Shown here: positions 33,056 through 41,936 of the stretch, piece by piece
Layout: each line of letters starts with the position of its first letter
Numbering within the stretch: position 1 is the first letter of the stretch
Source of the DNA: Clostridiales bacterium
Lineage (GTDB): Bacteria; Bacillota; Clostridia; Oscillospirales; Oscillospiraceae
DNA: 64,000 bases
Direction: 5' to 3'
Assembly (NCBI GenBank): GCA_014799475.1
Contig: JAAVHX010000024.1
Location: forward strand, 1 to 64,000
The notes under the pieces: generated by a model
Databases searched by the model: none
The model's input: only the letters and a program-made list of their open reading frames with translations
What the model was told of the DNA's origin: nothing
Made by a program: the position numbers and the translations under genes

Positions 33056-33727
33056 ATGACATTCAACGATATTTTTAAGTCCAGCTTTCTGGAAAACGTG
33101 TCCGCCGTCAGCCTGTTTGACATGGCGCTGGCCCTCGTCCTGGCCTTTGGCCTGGGGATGTTTATCTTCCTGGTCTATCAAAAGACCTATCAGGGGGTCA
33201 TGTACTCCTCCAGCTTCGGCGTCACGCTGATCGCCCTGACCATGATCACCACCGTGGTGATCCTCGCCGTGACCAGCAATGTGGTGCTGTCCCTGGGCAT
33301 GGTGGGCGCTCTGTCTATCGTCCGCTTCCGCACCGCCATCAAGGAGCCGCTGGACATCGCGTTCCTGTTCTGGGCCATCGCCGTGGGTATCGTGCTGGCG
33401 GCCGGGATGATCCCCCTGGCCGTGATCGGCAGCGTCATCATCGGCGTGATCCTTCTGGTGTTTGTGAACCGGAAGTCCCATTGCAATCCGTACATCGTGG
33501 TCATCCAGTGCGACGGCCACAGCAGCGAAAGCGCGGCGAGGGCTTATCTTGAGCGGATGACGGAGCGCTGCGTGGTCAAAAGCAAGAGCGCGCAGAAGGG
33601 CAGCCTGGAGCTGACCATGGAGATCCGGCTGAAAAGCGATGATACGGACTTCATCAACGCGCTGTCTGAGATGGAGGGCGTCAGCAGCGCGGTTTTGGTC
33701 AGCTACAATGGGGATTACATGGGGTGA
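33056..33727 (+). CDS. DUF4956 membrane protein
   Basis: 223 residues: three to four membrane helices in the first 140 residues (VVLSLGMVGALSIVRFRTAIKEP is the conserved signature) and a cytosolic ferredoxin-like domain of about 80 residues at the end. DUF4956 genes commonly sit beside VTC polymerases and CotH or beta-helix proteins; a role in moving or anchoring the polymer is inferred only. AAAGGAG precedes the ATG. Confidence 0.85.
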   Translation: MTFNDIFKSSFLENVSAVSLFDMALALVLAFGLGMFIFLVYQKTYQGVMYSSSFGVTLIALTMITTVVILAVTSNVVLSLGMVGALSIVRFRTAIKEPLDIAFLFWAIAVGIVLAAGMIPLAVIGSVIIGVILLVFVNRKSHCNPYIVVIQCDGHSSESAARAYLERMTERCVVKSKSAQKGSLELTMEIRLKSDDTDFINALSEMEGVSSAVLVSYNGDYMG

Positions 33728-33739
33728 GGAGGCGGACGC

Positions 33740-35605
33740 GTGTCGACACACAAAAAAATTGACCTCATCTGCGTCATCGTCATCCTGCTTACGGTGGGGC
33801 TGACGGCCCTGTTTATGAACGGCAAGGCCCTTGGCATGACCCCCATAGTAAGTGGGGAAGCGGTTGGCGAGCTGTTTACCGCCAATGATTTGAACGCCGG
33901 CTGGGAGACCTCCTCCGCCACAAAAATCACGCTGTCTGACAGCGGAACCAAGATCAGCGGCAACGGGGCCTACGCCCATGGCGGAGACGTTTATATCATA
34001 TACGGGGGCCACTATGTGCTGACCGGCGGGCTGACGAACGGCAGCGTCATCATCGACGCCGGCAAGACCGACAAGATATGGGTGTCCCTGGACGGGGTGG
34101 CGCTCCACTGCGACGACGGCGCGGCGATCCGGGTGGAGCAGGCGGATAAGGTGTTCCTGACGCTGGCGGACGGCACAGAGAGCACGATAACCTCCGGCGC
34201 GTGGTACAGCGAGGAGATGACCGCCTCCGGCGTGGACGGGGCGATCTATTCCCGGGATGATTTGACCATCAACGGAAGCGGCGCCCTGGTGATTGACGGC
34301 GGGTACAAGCACGGCGTGGTGTGCAACGACGACCTGGTGATCGCCGGCGGGGACATCACGATCAGCGCCGCGCAGGACGGCATCCACGCCAATGACAGCG
34401 TGCGGATCCGGGAGGCCGCGATCTCCATTTCCGCCGGTGACGACGGCATTACGGTGTCCAACGACGATGAGACGGCGTTTCTCTATGTGGAATCGGGCAG
34501 CATTGCCATACCCGCCTGCTACGAAGGGATGGAGGCCGTTGACATCACCATCGCCGGCGGAACCATTGACATTGAGGCGGAGGACGATGGGATCAACGCC
34601 AACGGGAGCGGGGACGGCTCTGTCATCCGGATTACCGGCGGCGACCTCTCGATCACAAACCCCTCCGGCCGGGACGGGGACGGGCTGGATTCCAACGGCA
34701 GCATCTACATAGAGGGCGGCAGGGTTTTCATCAGCGTCTCGGACAGCGGCGGGAACTGCGCCCTGGACTACGGGAGTGAAAACGGCGGCGAGTGTATCGT
34801 CAGCGGCGGCACCGTCATCGCCTGCGGCGGCAACATGATGGCGGAGGGCTTCGACGCCGCCTCGCCCCAGGGCTTCTTGATGTACAGCACGTCGGCGGCG
34901 GCGGGGACGGAAATCAGCCTGGTGGATTCCAACGGCAGGGAACTGCTTTCCGGGGAAATTCCCTGCGGCTTTTCCTCCGCTGTGCTCAGCGCACCCGGAC
35001 TGCGTGTGGGCGATGTCTGCACGCTTACGATTGGCGGCGAGCAGGAGCAGATCACGATCGACAACACCTCATCCTCCGGCTTTGTGGCGGCCGGGATGTT
35101 TGGGGGCGGGATGCGCGGCGGCCAGGGCGCTGCCGGCGGAAAGAATATGGAGCCGCCTGGAGCTGTAAGCGGTGGGTTTCCCACCGATGATATGACCGGA
35201 CGGCCCGATGATTCCGACTTCCAGGGAAACCGGGAGCGCCCCGACGGTATGCAGCGCCCCGATGGCGGGGATATGTCCAATGGGGCAGATATATCGGATG
35301 GGGCGAATATGCCCGATAGCGGGGATATGCCTGGTGGAGTGGATATGCCCGATGGGGCGGATATGCCTGAGGGCGGAGCCTGGCCGGATCAAAAGGAGTT
35401 CCAGGGAATGGGCGGAAGGCCCTTTGGTTCTGACGCCGGACAAGACCGGGAGGACGCGGCGCGTTTCCCGCAGCAGGATTGGGGACAGACGCGTCCCGAG
35501 GACGGCGCCGCGTCGTCCAACCTTTCGGCGGAGGCGCTTGTTTTAGTGGGTGTCTCCGTGCTGATCCTGCTGGCCGGCTTGGTGTTCGCGATCAAGGCAA
35601 AATAG
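33740..35605 (+). CDS. Cthe_2159-like beta-helix membrane protein
   Basis: 621 residues. N-terminal anchor helix (about 9-27), then a right-handed beta-helix (about 60-390, repeats such as GGDITISAAQDGIHAND, GGTIDIEAEDDGINANG) of the Cthe_2159 polysaccharide-binding family. A low-complexity stretch (about 460-560) is built from DMPDG/ADMP-type repeats rich in Gly, Asp, Met and Pro, and a second membrane helix closes the protein (about 598-617). GTG start with GAGGAGG upstream. Third gene of the VTC-DUF4956 unit. Confidence 0.83.
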   Translation: MSTHKKIDLICVIVILLTVGLTALFMNGKALGMTPIVSGEAVGELFTANDLNAGWETSSATKITLSDSGTKISGNGAYAHGGDVYIIYGGHYVLTGGLTNGSVIIDAGKTDKIWVSLDGVALHCDDGAAIRVEQADKVFLTLADGTESTITSGAWYSEEMTASGVDGAIYSRDDLTINGSGALVIDGGYKHGVVCNDDLVIAGGDITISAAQDGIHANDSVRIREAAISISAGDDGITVSNDDETAFLYVESGSIAIPACYEGMEAVDITIAGGTIDIEAEDDGINANGSGDGSVIRITGGDLSITNPSGRDGDGLDSNGSIYIEGGRVFISVSDSGGNCALDYGSENGGECIVSGGTVIACGGNMMAEGFDAASPQGFLMYSTSAAAGTEISLVDSNGRELLSGEIPCGFSSAVLSAPGLRVGDVCTLTIGGEQEQITIDNTSSSGFVAAGMFGGGMRGGQGAAGGKNMEPPGAVSGGFPTDDMTGRPDDSDFQGNRERPDGMQRPDGGDMSNGADISDGANMPDSGDMPGGVDMPDGADMPEGGAWPDQKEFQGMGGRPFGSDAGQDREDAARFPQQDWGQTRPEDGAASSNLSAEALVLVGVSVLILLAGLVFAIKAK

Positions 35606-35622
35606 CCGCAAGCGGCTATTTT
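35599..35622 (+). terminator. Terminator at the beta-helix gene end
   Basis: AAAATAGCCG pairs with CGGCTATTTT; the stop codon TAG is in the stem. Confidence 0.75.
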
Positions 35623-35637
35623 ACATGATTAGACTGA

Positions 35638-35707
35638 TTTACCACAACGGCGCTTCGCGCCTGTGGTAAAATAAAGGATGCCCCGGCAGACCATCTGCCG
35701 GGGCATC
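35638..35707. terminator. Two further hairpins before the GH13 gene end
   Basis: TTTACCACA/TGTGGTAAA with inner GGCGC/GCGCC (35638-35670) and GATGCCCCGGCAGA with its complement (35677-35707). The second is followed by T-rich sequence on both strands and probably ends the minus-strand GH13 unit. The gap 35606-35761 holds no gene. Confidence 0.7.
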
Positions 35708-35761
35708 TTTGGAGTTTGGCACTTATTTGCAGGCTCGCTCCAATGCTTTGCCGCACATTTG

Positions 35762-37057
35762 TCAATCCTTCATCCTGGGGGCCTCAAAGATGATGGGATC
35801 ACCCTGGCAGCTCACCCGGCCGAATTTCACTTCTACGCTGCCGCCGTCCGCGAGATTCGGATAGATCCCGTCGGGAGCCTCTACACTCACCAAACCACAG
35901 TTCCCCTTCAGACTAAAAATGCCGGTCAGCTGAGATTCCCTGCCGCGGTGAACCGCGCAAAGGATGTCGCCGCCCAGGGCGCGGACCGAATAGGAGCTGT
36001 CAGTCAGCAGCGGATGCTGCTTCAGCGCGTAAAGCCGCCGCAGCTGTTCTGTCCGGTCCGGGCCGGAGGTCCAGTCCACAGGGTCTTTCTCAAAGAGGTT
36101 GGGCAGATGGACGCAGCTGCATTCCTGACCGCCGTAAAGCAGAGTGGTTCCTTTTTGGAAATAGAGGAACGCCGTCCAGTTCAGAAGGGCAGCCTCGTCA
36201 GGGATGGCGGCCGCGGCGCGGAGCTGGTCATGATTTTCCAGAAAACGGAGCTTTACATAGTTATCCGGGTAGATCGTTTCCTGCTGGTTGATGGCCTCGG
36301 CGTACCGGCTCAAGGGGAGATCCCCTTCCAGATAGCCCTGGAACCGGGTGAAAATATCATACTCATAGCTCATGTCGAACGCCTGGAAAATTTCCGAGTC
36401 AGACAAGGCGGGGAGGCCCTCGGCCCGGGCGGCGGCAACAAACTCCGTGTGCACCGACTCCGCCAGCCAGATACAGCCGGGACGGACAGTCTCCACTTCC
36501 TCCCTGGCCCGGAGCCAGAAGTCCAGGGGCACCAGGGAGGCCACGTCGCATCGGAAGCCGTCCACCATGGCGGCCCAGTTTTTCAATGTCTCGATCTGGT
36601 AATCCCACAGGTCAGGGTTGGTGTAGTCCAGGTCCACAATGTCGGTCCAGTCCCCGACATGGTTGCCCAAGCTTCCGTCGGGTTTATGATAGAACCACTC
36701 CGGATGGTTCCGAACCAGCCAGGAATCCGGCGAGGTGTGATTGTACACCACGTCAATGATACACTTCATGCCCAGCCGGTGGATCTCATCGGTCAGATGC
36801 CGGAAGTCCTCCAGGGTGCCATAGTCGGGATTGACCGCGCGGTAATCGGAAATGGCGTAAGGGCTGCCGATGGTGCCCTTGCGGTCCTTCTCGCCGATGG
36901 GATGGATGGGCATCAGCCAGATGATGTCCACACCCAGGGATTTGATCCGCTCCAGATCCCGGCAGACGGCCTCAAAAGTGCCCTCCTGGCTGTGGTTGCG
37001 GACAAATACCGAATACATGACCTGATTACGGTACTTTTTTGCTGTATTCTTTGCCAT
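35762..37057 (-). CDS. GH13 alpha-amylase family glycosidase
   Basis: 431 residues, intracellular (no signal peptide). The four GH13 regions are visible: DVVYNHT, GFRCDVAS with nucleophile D171, WLAESVHTEF with acid/base E200, and FLENHDQ with D277. No starch-binding or N-terminal CBM domain. It should cut imported maltodextrins or related glucans. AGAGGT precedes the ATG. It follows the LacI regulator and ABC importer on the same strand, which defines the pathway. Confidence 0.92.
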   Translation of the reverse strand: MAKNTAKKYRNQVMYSVFVRNHSQEGTFEAVCRDLERIKSLGVDIIWLMPIHPIGEKDRKGTIGSPYAISDYRAVNPDYGTLEDFRHLTDEIHRLGMKCIIDVVYNHTSPDSWLVRNHPEWFYHKPDGSLGNHVGDWTDIVDLDYTNPDLWDYQIETLKNWAAMVDGFRCDVASLVPLDFWLRAREEVETVRPGCIWLAESVHTEFVAAARAEGLPALSDSEIFQAFDMSYEYDIFTRFQGYLEGDLPLSRYAEAINQQETIYPDNYVKLRFLENHDQLRAAAAIPDEAALLNWTAFLYFQKGTTLLYGGQECSCVHLPNLFEKDPVDWTSGPDRTEQLRRLYALKQHPLLTDSSYSVRALGGDILCAVHRGRESQLTGIFSLKGNCGLVSVEAPDGIYPNLADGGSVEVKFGRVSCQGDPIIFEAPRMKD

Positions 37058-37119
37058 AAAGATACCTCTTTTCTTGACTTTTTGCCTCTCTGTTTTTCGA
37101 CCACCTTGCCGGATAAGAC

Positions 37120-37145
37120 AAAGGGCCGCCCGGGGGCGGCCCTTT
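37120..37145. terminator. Terminator after the LacI regulator
   Basis: AAAGGGCCGCCC pairs with GGGCGGCCCTTT, with TTTGTCTT on the minus side. It would reduce, not exclude, read-through into GH13. Confidence 0.75.
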
Positions 37146-37147
37146 GA

Positions 37148-38155
37148 TCAGCTCAGTTGCGCGACACTCTCCCCCTCGACCAGATGGAAGGGGATCATCT
37201 CATGCACCGGGGGAGTTCGGCGCTGGATGCTGCGGAGGAGGGCCTCCACCCCGCGTTCAGCCAGCTGCTGGGTATCCTGACGGACGGTGGCCAGCCGGGG
37301 CAGGGAGTACTGCCCGATGGCCACGCCGTCGTAACCCATGACGGAGATGTCCTCCGGGACCCGCTTGCCCAAATCATGCAGGGCGCGGATGGCCCCCAGA
37401 GCCATGACATCGCTGACAGCGAAAACGGCGGTCAGGTCAGGGCAGCGCTCCAACAGCACCCGGGCGGCGGCGTAGCCGTCCTCCAGGGAGTAGCGGCACG
37501 GCTCACACTGGGACCTCCCGTCGAAGGGGAGGCCCAGCTCCTGACAGGCCTGCTGGCAGCCCAGGTAGCGGCTGTAGCCGATCTGAAAGCAGGACCAGTT
37601 GCCCCCTAACAGCCCGATGCGGCGGTGGCCCCGCTCCGCCAAAAACCGCACCGCTTGACGGGATGCCTCCCGGTCATCGGTGGTGACGGAGGACAGGTTG
37701 TCAAACCCCAGATCCACGGCGGTGTTGGTCAGCAGCACACAGGGGACTGTGATCCCCCGGAATTCGGACTGGAACAGCTCCCGGTCGCCCCCCAAAAACA
37801 GCATACCCATGGGGCGGCGCTCCCGGCACAGCTGGAGTGCGTAGACCACCTCGTTGGCGTCCTCGTCCAGGTAGTAGACGGCGATGTCCTGCCCCGCGTC
37901 CAGCAGCAGCGCCTGGAGCTTTTCCACCAGGTCGGCAAACAGCATATTCATGGTTCCCTTGACGATGATGGCGATGCTGCTGCTGGCCTGCTGCTTGAGA
38001 TGCTTGGCGTTGGTGTTGGGCTGGAAGCCCTGCTCCGCCACCACCGCCATTACCTTCCGGCGGGTCTCCTCGGAGACGTCGGGGTGGTTGTTCAGCACCC
38101 GGGACACGGTGGCCACGCCTACACCGGAGATACGGGCGATGTCTTTGATGGTCAT
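37148..38155 (-). CDS. LacI-family transcriptional regulator
   Basis: 335 residues. N-terminal helix-turn-helix and hinge (MTIKDIARISGVGVATVSRVLNNHPDVS, LKQQASSSIAI) followed by a periplasmic-binding-like effector domain (about 60-330). Located between the sugar importer and GH13 genes, it probably represses them and responds to the imported sugar. ACAGGAGGGA precedes the ATG. Confidence 0.93.
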   Translation of the reverse strand: MTIKDIARISGVGVATVSRVLNNHPDVSEETRRKVMAVVAEQGFQPNTNAKHLKQQASSSIAIIVKGTMNMLFADLVEKLQALLLDAGQDIAVYYLDEDANEVVYALQLCRERRPMGMLFLGGDRELFQSEFRGITVPCVLLTNTAVDLGFDNLSSVTTDDREASRQAVRFLAERGHRRIGLLGGNWSCFQIGYSRYLGCQQACQELGLPFDGRSQCEPCRYSLEDGYAAARVLLERCPDLTAVFAVSDVMALGAIRALHDLGKRVPEDISVMGYDGVAIGQYSLPRLATVRQDTQQLAERGVEALLRSIQRRTPPVHEMIPFHLVEGESVAQLS

Positions 38156-38181
38156 TCGCGTCCCTCCTGTTCCAATCGATT

Positions 38182-38211
38182 ATTTTACCCCATGTTTGCC
38201 TTGGATTGCAA
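38182..38211 (-). promoter_or_regulatory. Promoter of lacI-type regulator and GH13
   Basis: Minus-strand TTGCAA, 18-base spacer, TAAAAT, about 25 bases before the regulator start. Confidence 0.75.
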
Positions 38212-38254
38212 GTCTTTTTGTAAGAGATTCCATCCCAGGCGGGGTATGAAAGCC

Positions 38255-39190
38255 TTAGCCCTTCACCGCGCCGGCGGCCACGCCCTTGATGATGTGCTTC
38301 TGGCAGGTGAGGTAGAACACGATGACCGGGATGATGGACAGCAGGATCAGGGCCGTGGTGGCGCCCAGATCCACGGTGCCGTAGCTGCCCTTCAGGTACT
38401 GGATGTGGATGGTGATGGTGCGGTACTTCTCCAGGTCCAGCACCAGGTAGGGGAGCAGGTAGTCGTTCCACACCCACATGATCTCCAGAATGCCCACGGA
38501 GATCATGGTGGGCTTCAGCATGGGCACCACCACCATAAAGAAGGTGCGCACCGGCCCGCAGCCGTCGATGGCGGCGGCCTCCTCGATCTCCAGGGGGATG
38601 GACTTGACGAAGCCCACGAACATGAAGATGGCCAGGCCCGCGCCAAAGCCCAGGTATACGATGGGAATGGTCCAGGGGGTGTTCAGCTTAAGCTGGTCCG
38701 CGGTGTTGGACAGGGTGAACATCACCATCTGGAATGGGACCACCATGGAGAACACGCACAGGAAGTAGAGGATCTTGCAGAACAGGGAGTTCACCCGGGC
38801 GATATACCACGCGGCCATGGAGGTGCCCACCAGGATGAGGGCGGTGGACAGCAGGGTGATGATCACGCTGTACTTCACGCTGTTCCAGAAGGGGTATTTG
38901 CCGAAGGTCATGCCCTTGATGAAGTTGGCGAAACCGACCCACATTTTCTGCTCCCCCGAGGGGTGGGGGGCGATCTCACCGTCGTTGGCGAGGCTCTCGC
39001 CGAAGGTGCTGACAAACTCGTCCCATCTCTCCCCAAAGGGGACGGCAAACGTGTCGGTCTTAACAAAGGTGTTGGCCTTAAAGGAGTTGATGAGCACCGC
39101 CAGCACAGGCAGCACATAGATGACGCAGATAATGCCCAGGATGATGGACAGGATCATTTTGTTCCTGCGTTCCGAAGCCAGACCGTTCAT
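38255..39190 (-). CDS. Sugar ABC transporter permease (MalG type)
   Basis: 311 residues, about six membrane helices, large second extracytoplasmic segment, and the EAA loop EEAAAIDGCGPVRTFFMVVVP. Its ATG overlaps the stop of the previous permease by one base (TAATG). No ATPase gene is in the cluster, so a shared MsmK-type ATPase elsewhere must energise it. Confidence 0.93.
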   Translation of the reverse strand: MNGLASERRNKMILSIILGIICVIYVLPVLAVLINSFKANTFVKTDTFAVPFGERWDEFVSTFGESLANDGEIAPHPSGEQKMWVGFANFIKGMTFGKYPFWNSVKYSVIITLLSTALILVGTSMAAWYIARVNSLFCKILYFLCVFSMVVPFQMVMFTLSNTADQLKLNTPWTIPIVYLGFGAGLAIFMFVGFVKSIPLEIEEAAAIDGCGPVRTFFMVVVPMLKPTMISVGILEIMWVWNDYLLPYLVLDLEKYRTITIHIQYLKGSYGTVDLGATTALILLSIIPVIVFYLTCQKHIIKGVAAGAVKG

Positions 39191-40107
39191 TATTGCTGCA
39201 CCTCCTTTTTACGTGTGTAGGCAAGCTGGGCCAGGCCGAGGCCCGCCACCAGGATGAAGAAGATGACCGCCTTCGCCTGGGCCGTGCCGTGAGCGTTGAT
39301 GTTGTTGTTGTAGTAGGTGGTGTAGATGTTGAGCGCCAGCATTTCAGTGGTCTTGATCATGGTGCCGCCGGGCTGGGTGATGATGGGCTGGCCGGCGGTG
39401 AGGGCCAGGTTCTGGTCAAACAGCTTGAAGCCGTTGGTCAGGGACAGGAACATACAGATGGTGATGGAGGGCATGACGTTGGGGATGGTCACCCTAAACA
39501 GGGTCTGGGACTTGGAGGCACCGTCGATGCGGGCGGCCTCCATCATATCCTCGGGCACCGCCTGGAGCCCGGCGATGTAGATGATCATCATGTAGCCGAT
39601 CTGCTGCCAGCACATGAGGATGATCAGGCCCCAGAAGCCGTACTTGGAGTCCATCACGATGGAGGTGGCGAACCGGCTGAGGATGCCGTCAAAGATCATG
39701 GACCAGATGTAGCCCAGCACGATGCCGCCGATGAGGTTGGGCATAAAGAACACCGTGCGGAAGATGTTGCTGCCTTTGATGCTCTGGGTCAGGGCGTAGG
39801 CCACGGCGAAGGCCAGCACGTTGATGAGTACCAGGGACACCACGGCATACATCGCGGTGTACCAGAAGGCGTGGGTAAAGCTGGCGTCTTTGAAGGCCCG
39901 GAGGTAGTTGCCGAACAGATTGTCCAGCCCCAGGGGTTTGGCGTCCTTGATCAGTTTGAACTGGCAGAAGGAGAGGTAAATGCCCTGGATGAAGGGCCAG
40001 ACGAAGCCGATGGCAAAGGCGGCTACCACTGGGCCCAGGAACAGCGGGAACCAGTGCCGGGTGGACCGGCGGATGGTATTGCCGCGGGTTAGTTTTTTCC
40101 GTTTCAA
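39190..40107 (-). CDS. Sugar ABC transporter permease (MalF type)
   Basis: 305 residues if started at the TTG at 40107, which follows AAGGAAG; the start is the least certain part because no ATG fits. Six membrane helices and the EAA loop MMEAARIDGASKSQTLFRVTIP. Partner of the MalG-type permease. A stable hairpin separates it from the solute-binding gene upstream. Confidence 0.9.
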   Translation of the reverse strand: MKRKKLTRGNTIRRSTRHWFPLFLGPVVAAFAIGFVWPFIQGIYLSFCQFKLIKDAKPLGLDNLFGNYLRAFKDASFTHAFWYTAMYAVVSLVLINVLAFAVAYALTQSIKGSNIFRTVFFMPNLIGGIVLGYIWSMIFDGILSRFATSIVMDSKYGFWGLIILMCWQQIGYMMIIYIAGLQAVPEDMMEAARIDGASKSQTLFRVTIPNVMPSITICMFLSLTNGFKLFDQNLALTAGQPIITQPGGTMIKTTEMLALNIYTTYYNNNINAHGTAQAKAVIFFILVAGLGLAQLAYTRKKEVQQ

Positions 40108-40194
40108 GGTATACCAGCTTCCTTTCCTATTTGTGTCGTGCGGTACGAACCCTCTCTCAGTCCCGCTCAGCTGATGAGGGGGACTGAAACAGAG

Positions 40195-40222
40195 GTGGGG
40201 CGGGCGATCACGCCCGCCCCAC
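40195..40222 (-). terminator. Intercistronic hairpin between binding protein and permeases
   Basis: GTGGGGCGGGCG pairs perfectly with CGCCCGCCCCAC around ATCA, without a T-run. Such hairpins raise expression of the binding protein over the permeases by stabilising mRNA or partial termination. Confidence 0.65.
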
Positions 40223-40257
40223 CACATTAATCTGTCTAAACCGGAGTGAGAGGATGC

Positions 40258-41619
40258 TTAGCCGTTGACGGCCTGATACTGGGCGGCCCAGCCGTCCACG
40301 AAGGCGATGCGGACGTTCTCCCAGTTGGCGTCGGACTGGTCGGCGTTGTAGGCGTTCAGGGCGGACACCAGGGCGGCGCGGTACTCGTCCACGTTGGGCT
40401 GATAGTTGGTGGCCCAGTTCATGACGTAGCAGCCGTTGGCGGTGTACTGGGCAGCATCGGCCAGGAAGCCGTTGGTGGACTCGGGGGCGTTCTTATAGGG
40501 AAGGACGCCCAGCTGCTCCACCATCTGACCGGCAGCCTCGGGATCGCTGACCAGCCACACCATGAAGTCGATGGAGGCCTTCTGGTCGGCCTCGGAGACC
40601 TGGGAGTTGATGGCCCAGCAGTTCTCAGTGCCGCAGTTCAGACCGGCCTTCTCCTCGCCGGACACGCCGCAGTAGTAGGGGATCATGGTGGCGTTGGGCA
40701 CGTCGCCGGAGACAGCGGCGTACTCCCAGGAGCCGTTGATGAAGAAGGCGGCCTTGCCGGATTTGAACTCGCCCTCAGCGTCGTGGCCGCCCACGGACAG
40801 GTCGGTGGGAGCGGTCAGGCTGTTGTTGATGCACAGGTCATACAGGTTCTTGAAGTTGTCCATGTACTTGCCGGAGATGGTGGCGGGGCACTCGGTCCAG
40901 GTGGTGCCCTCCTGCTCGTAGTAGTACTCCAGGTTGGCCATGTGGCCGGTGAAGCGCCAGGAGGAGGAGTCGTCCATGTCGGAGGAGCTGAAGGCGTCGA
41001 AGCCCAGCTCGGCGGCGCGGGCGTGGATGTCCTCGGCCACGGCCTTCAGGCCGTCAAAGTTCTTGATCTCGTCCATGGTGTGGCCGGCGGCCTCGATCAG
41101 GTCGGGGTTGACGATGATGCCGTAGCACTCATAGCAGTAGCCGATGGAAACCAGCTTGCCACTCTCGTCATAGAGGTTGTAGGCGTCGGTGTTCAGCTCG
41201 GCCTCGATGGCGGTGCCCTTCAGATCCATGGCGTAGTCGGTCCAGTCGCGCACGCCGGCCTGGTTGCCCACCACGAAGATGGTGGGGGCCTCGGACTTGC
41301 CCATCTCGGCGTTCAGGGTCTGGCTGTAGGTGCCGGAGGCGGCGGTGATGACCTTCACGGGCACGCCGGTCTTGGCGGTGTAGGTCTCAGCCAGCTTCTG
41401 GGCGGTCTCTTCCAGCTCGGGCTTGAAGTTGAGCCAGTAGACGCGGCCCTCGGCAGCGGGGGTGTCATCGCCGACGGGCTGGCTGGCCTCGGGCTGGTTG
41501 GTGTTGTCGCCCACGGGGGCGTCGCTGTTCTTGTCGGCGCTCTTGGAGCAGCCGGCCAGCAGAGACAGGGACATAGCCGCGCCAAGGGCCAGGGCAAGGA
41601 TCTTTTTGGATGCTTTCAT
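40258..41619 (-). CDS. Sugar ABC transporter solute-binding lipoprotein
   Basis: 453 residues. Lipoprotein signal with lipobox LAGC (C24), an Asp/Asn/Pro-rich linker and an extracellular type-I solute-binding fold (AEGRVYWLNFKPELEETAQKLAETY, GKAAFFINGSWEY, WLVSDPEAAG). The ATG at 41619 has GGAGGA upstream. First gene of the importer; downstream of a LacI-type operator. Confidence 0.93.
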   Translation of the reverse strand: MKASKKILALALGAAMSLSLLAGCSKSADKNSDAPVGDNTNQPEASQPVGDDTPAAEGRVYWLNFKPELEETAQKLAETYTAKTGVPVKVITAASGTYSQTLNAEMGKSEAPTIFVVGNQAGVRDWTDYAMDLKGTAIEAELNTDAYNLYDESGKLVSIGYCYECYGIIVNPDLIEAAGHTMDEIKNFDGLKAVAEDIHARAAELGFDAFSSSDMDDSSSWRFTGHMANLEYYYEQEGTTWTECPATISGKYMDNFKNLYDLCINNSLTAPTDLSVGGHDAEGEFKSGKAAFFINGSWEYAAVSGDVPNATMIPYYCGVSGEEKAGLNCGTENCWAINSQVSEADQKASIDFMVWLVSDPEAAGQMVEQLGVLPYKNAPESTNGFLADAAQYTANGCYVMNWATNYQPNVDEYRAALVSALNAYNADQSDANWENVRIAFVDGWAAQYQAVNG

Positions 41620-41666
41620 TTCATTGTCCTCCAAATAAAAATTTTGCTAGGCTTAGCAGCTGTACT

Positions 41667-41692
41667 GGAAACGCTATCGGAATCGTTTTCAG
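41667..41692 (-). promoter_or_regulatory. LacI/cre-like operator region
   Basis: On the minus strand, TGAAAACGATTCCG closely matches the catabolite-response/LacI-family pattern, and an inverted GAAACG...CGTTTTC pair frames it on the plus strand. It lies just downstream of the transcription start, a repressing position. Confidence 0.6.
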
Positions 41693-41705
41693 TGCGGCTA
41701 TGGTT

Positions 41706-41734
41706 ATCATAGCAAGTTTTTTGAAAAGACGCAA
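41706..41734 (-). promoter_or_regulatory. Sigma-A promoter of the sugar importer
   Basis: Minus-strand TTGCGT, 17-base spacer, TATGAT. Confidence 0.75.
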
Positions 41735-41836
41735 GAGAAATTTGGTTATAAATGCAAAAATCGGAAGATTGCAAAAAAGCGGCCGTCTGTTTTTGTAGGA
41801 TATGACCAGCGGCCTGACCGCGCCCCAGCATATTAA

Positions 41837-41893
41837 AAAACTGAGGCATATCATTTTGGTGCTAAGCGCTCCTCCGTGATATGCCTCAGTTTT
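41837..41893 (-). terminator. 17-bp perfect terminator after ppdK
   Basis: AAAACTGAGGCATATCA (41837-41853) pairs perfectly with 41877-41893 around a 23-base loop that contains AGCGCT; TTTTTTAATA follows on the minus strand. Confidence 0.85.
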
Positions 41894-41936
41894 ACTGATT
41901 TATGCTATATTCAGCTGTTTATTTGTGCCCAGCCGT

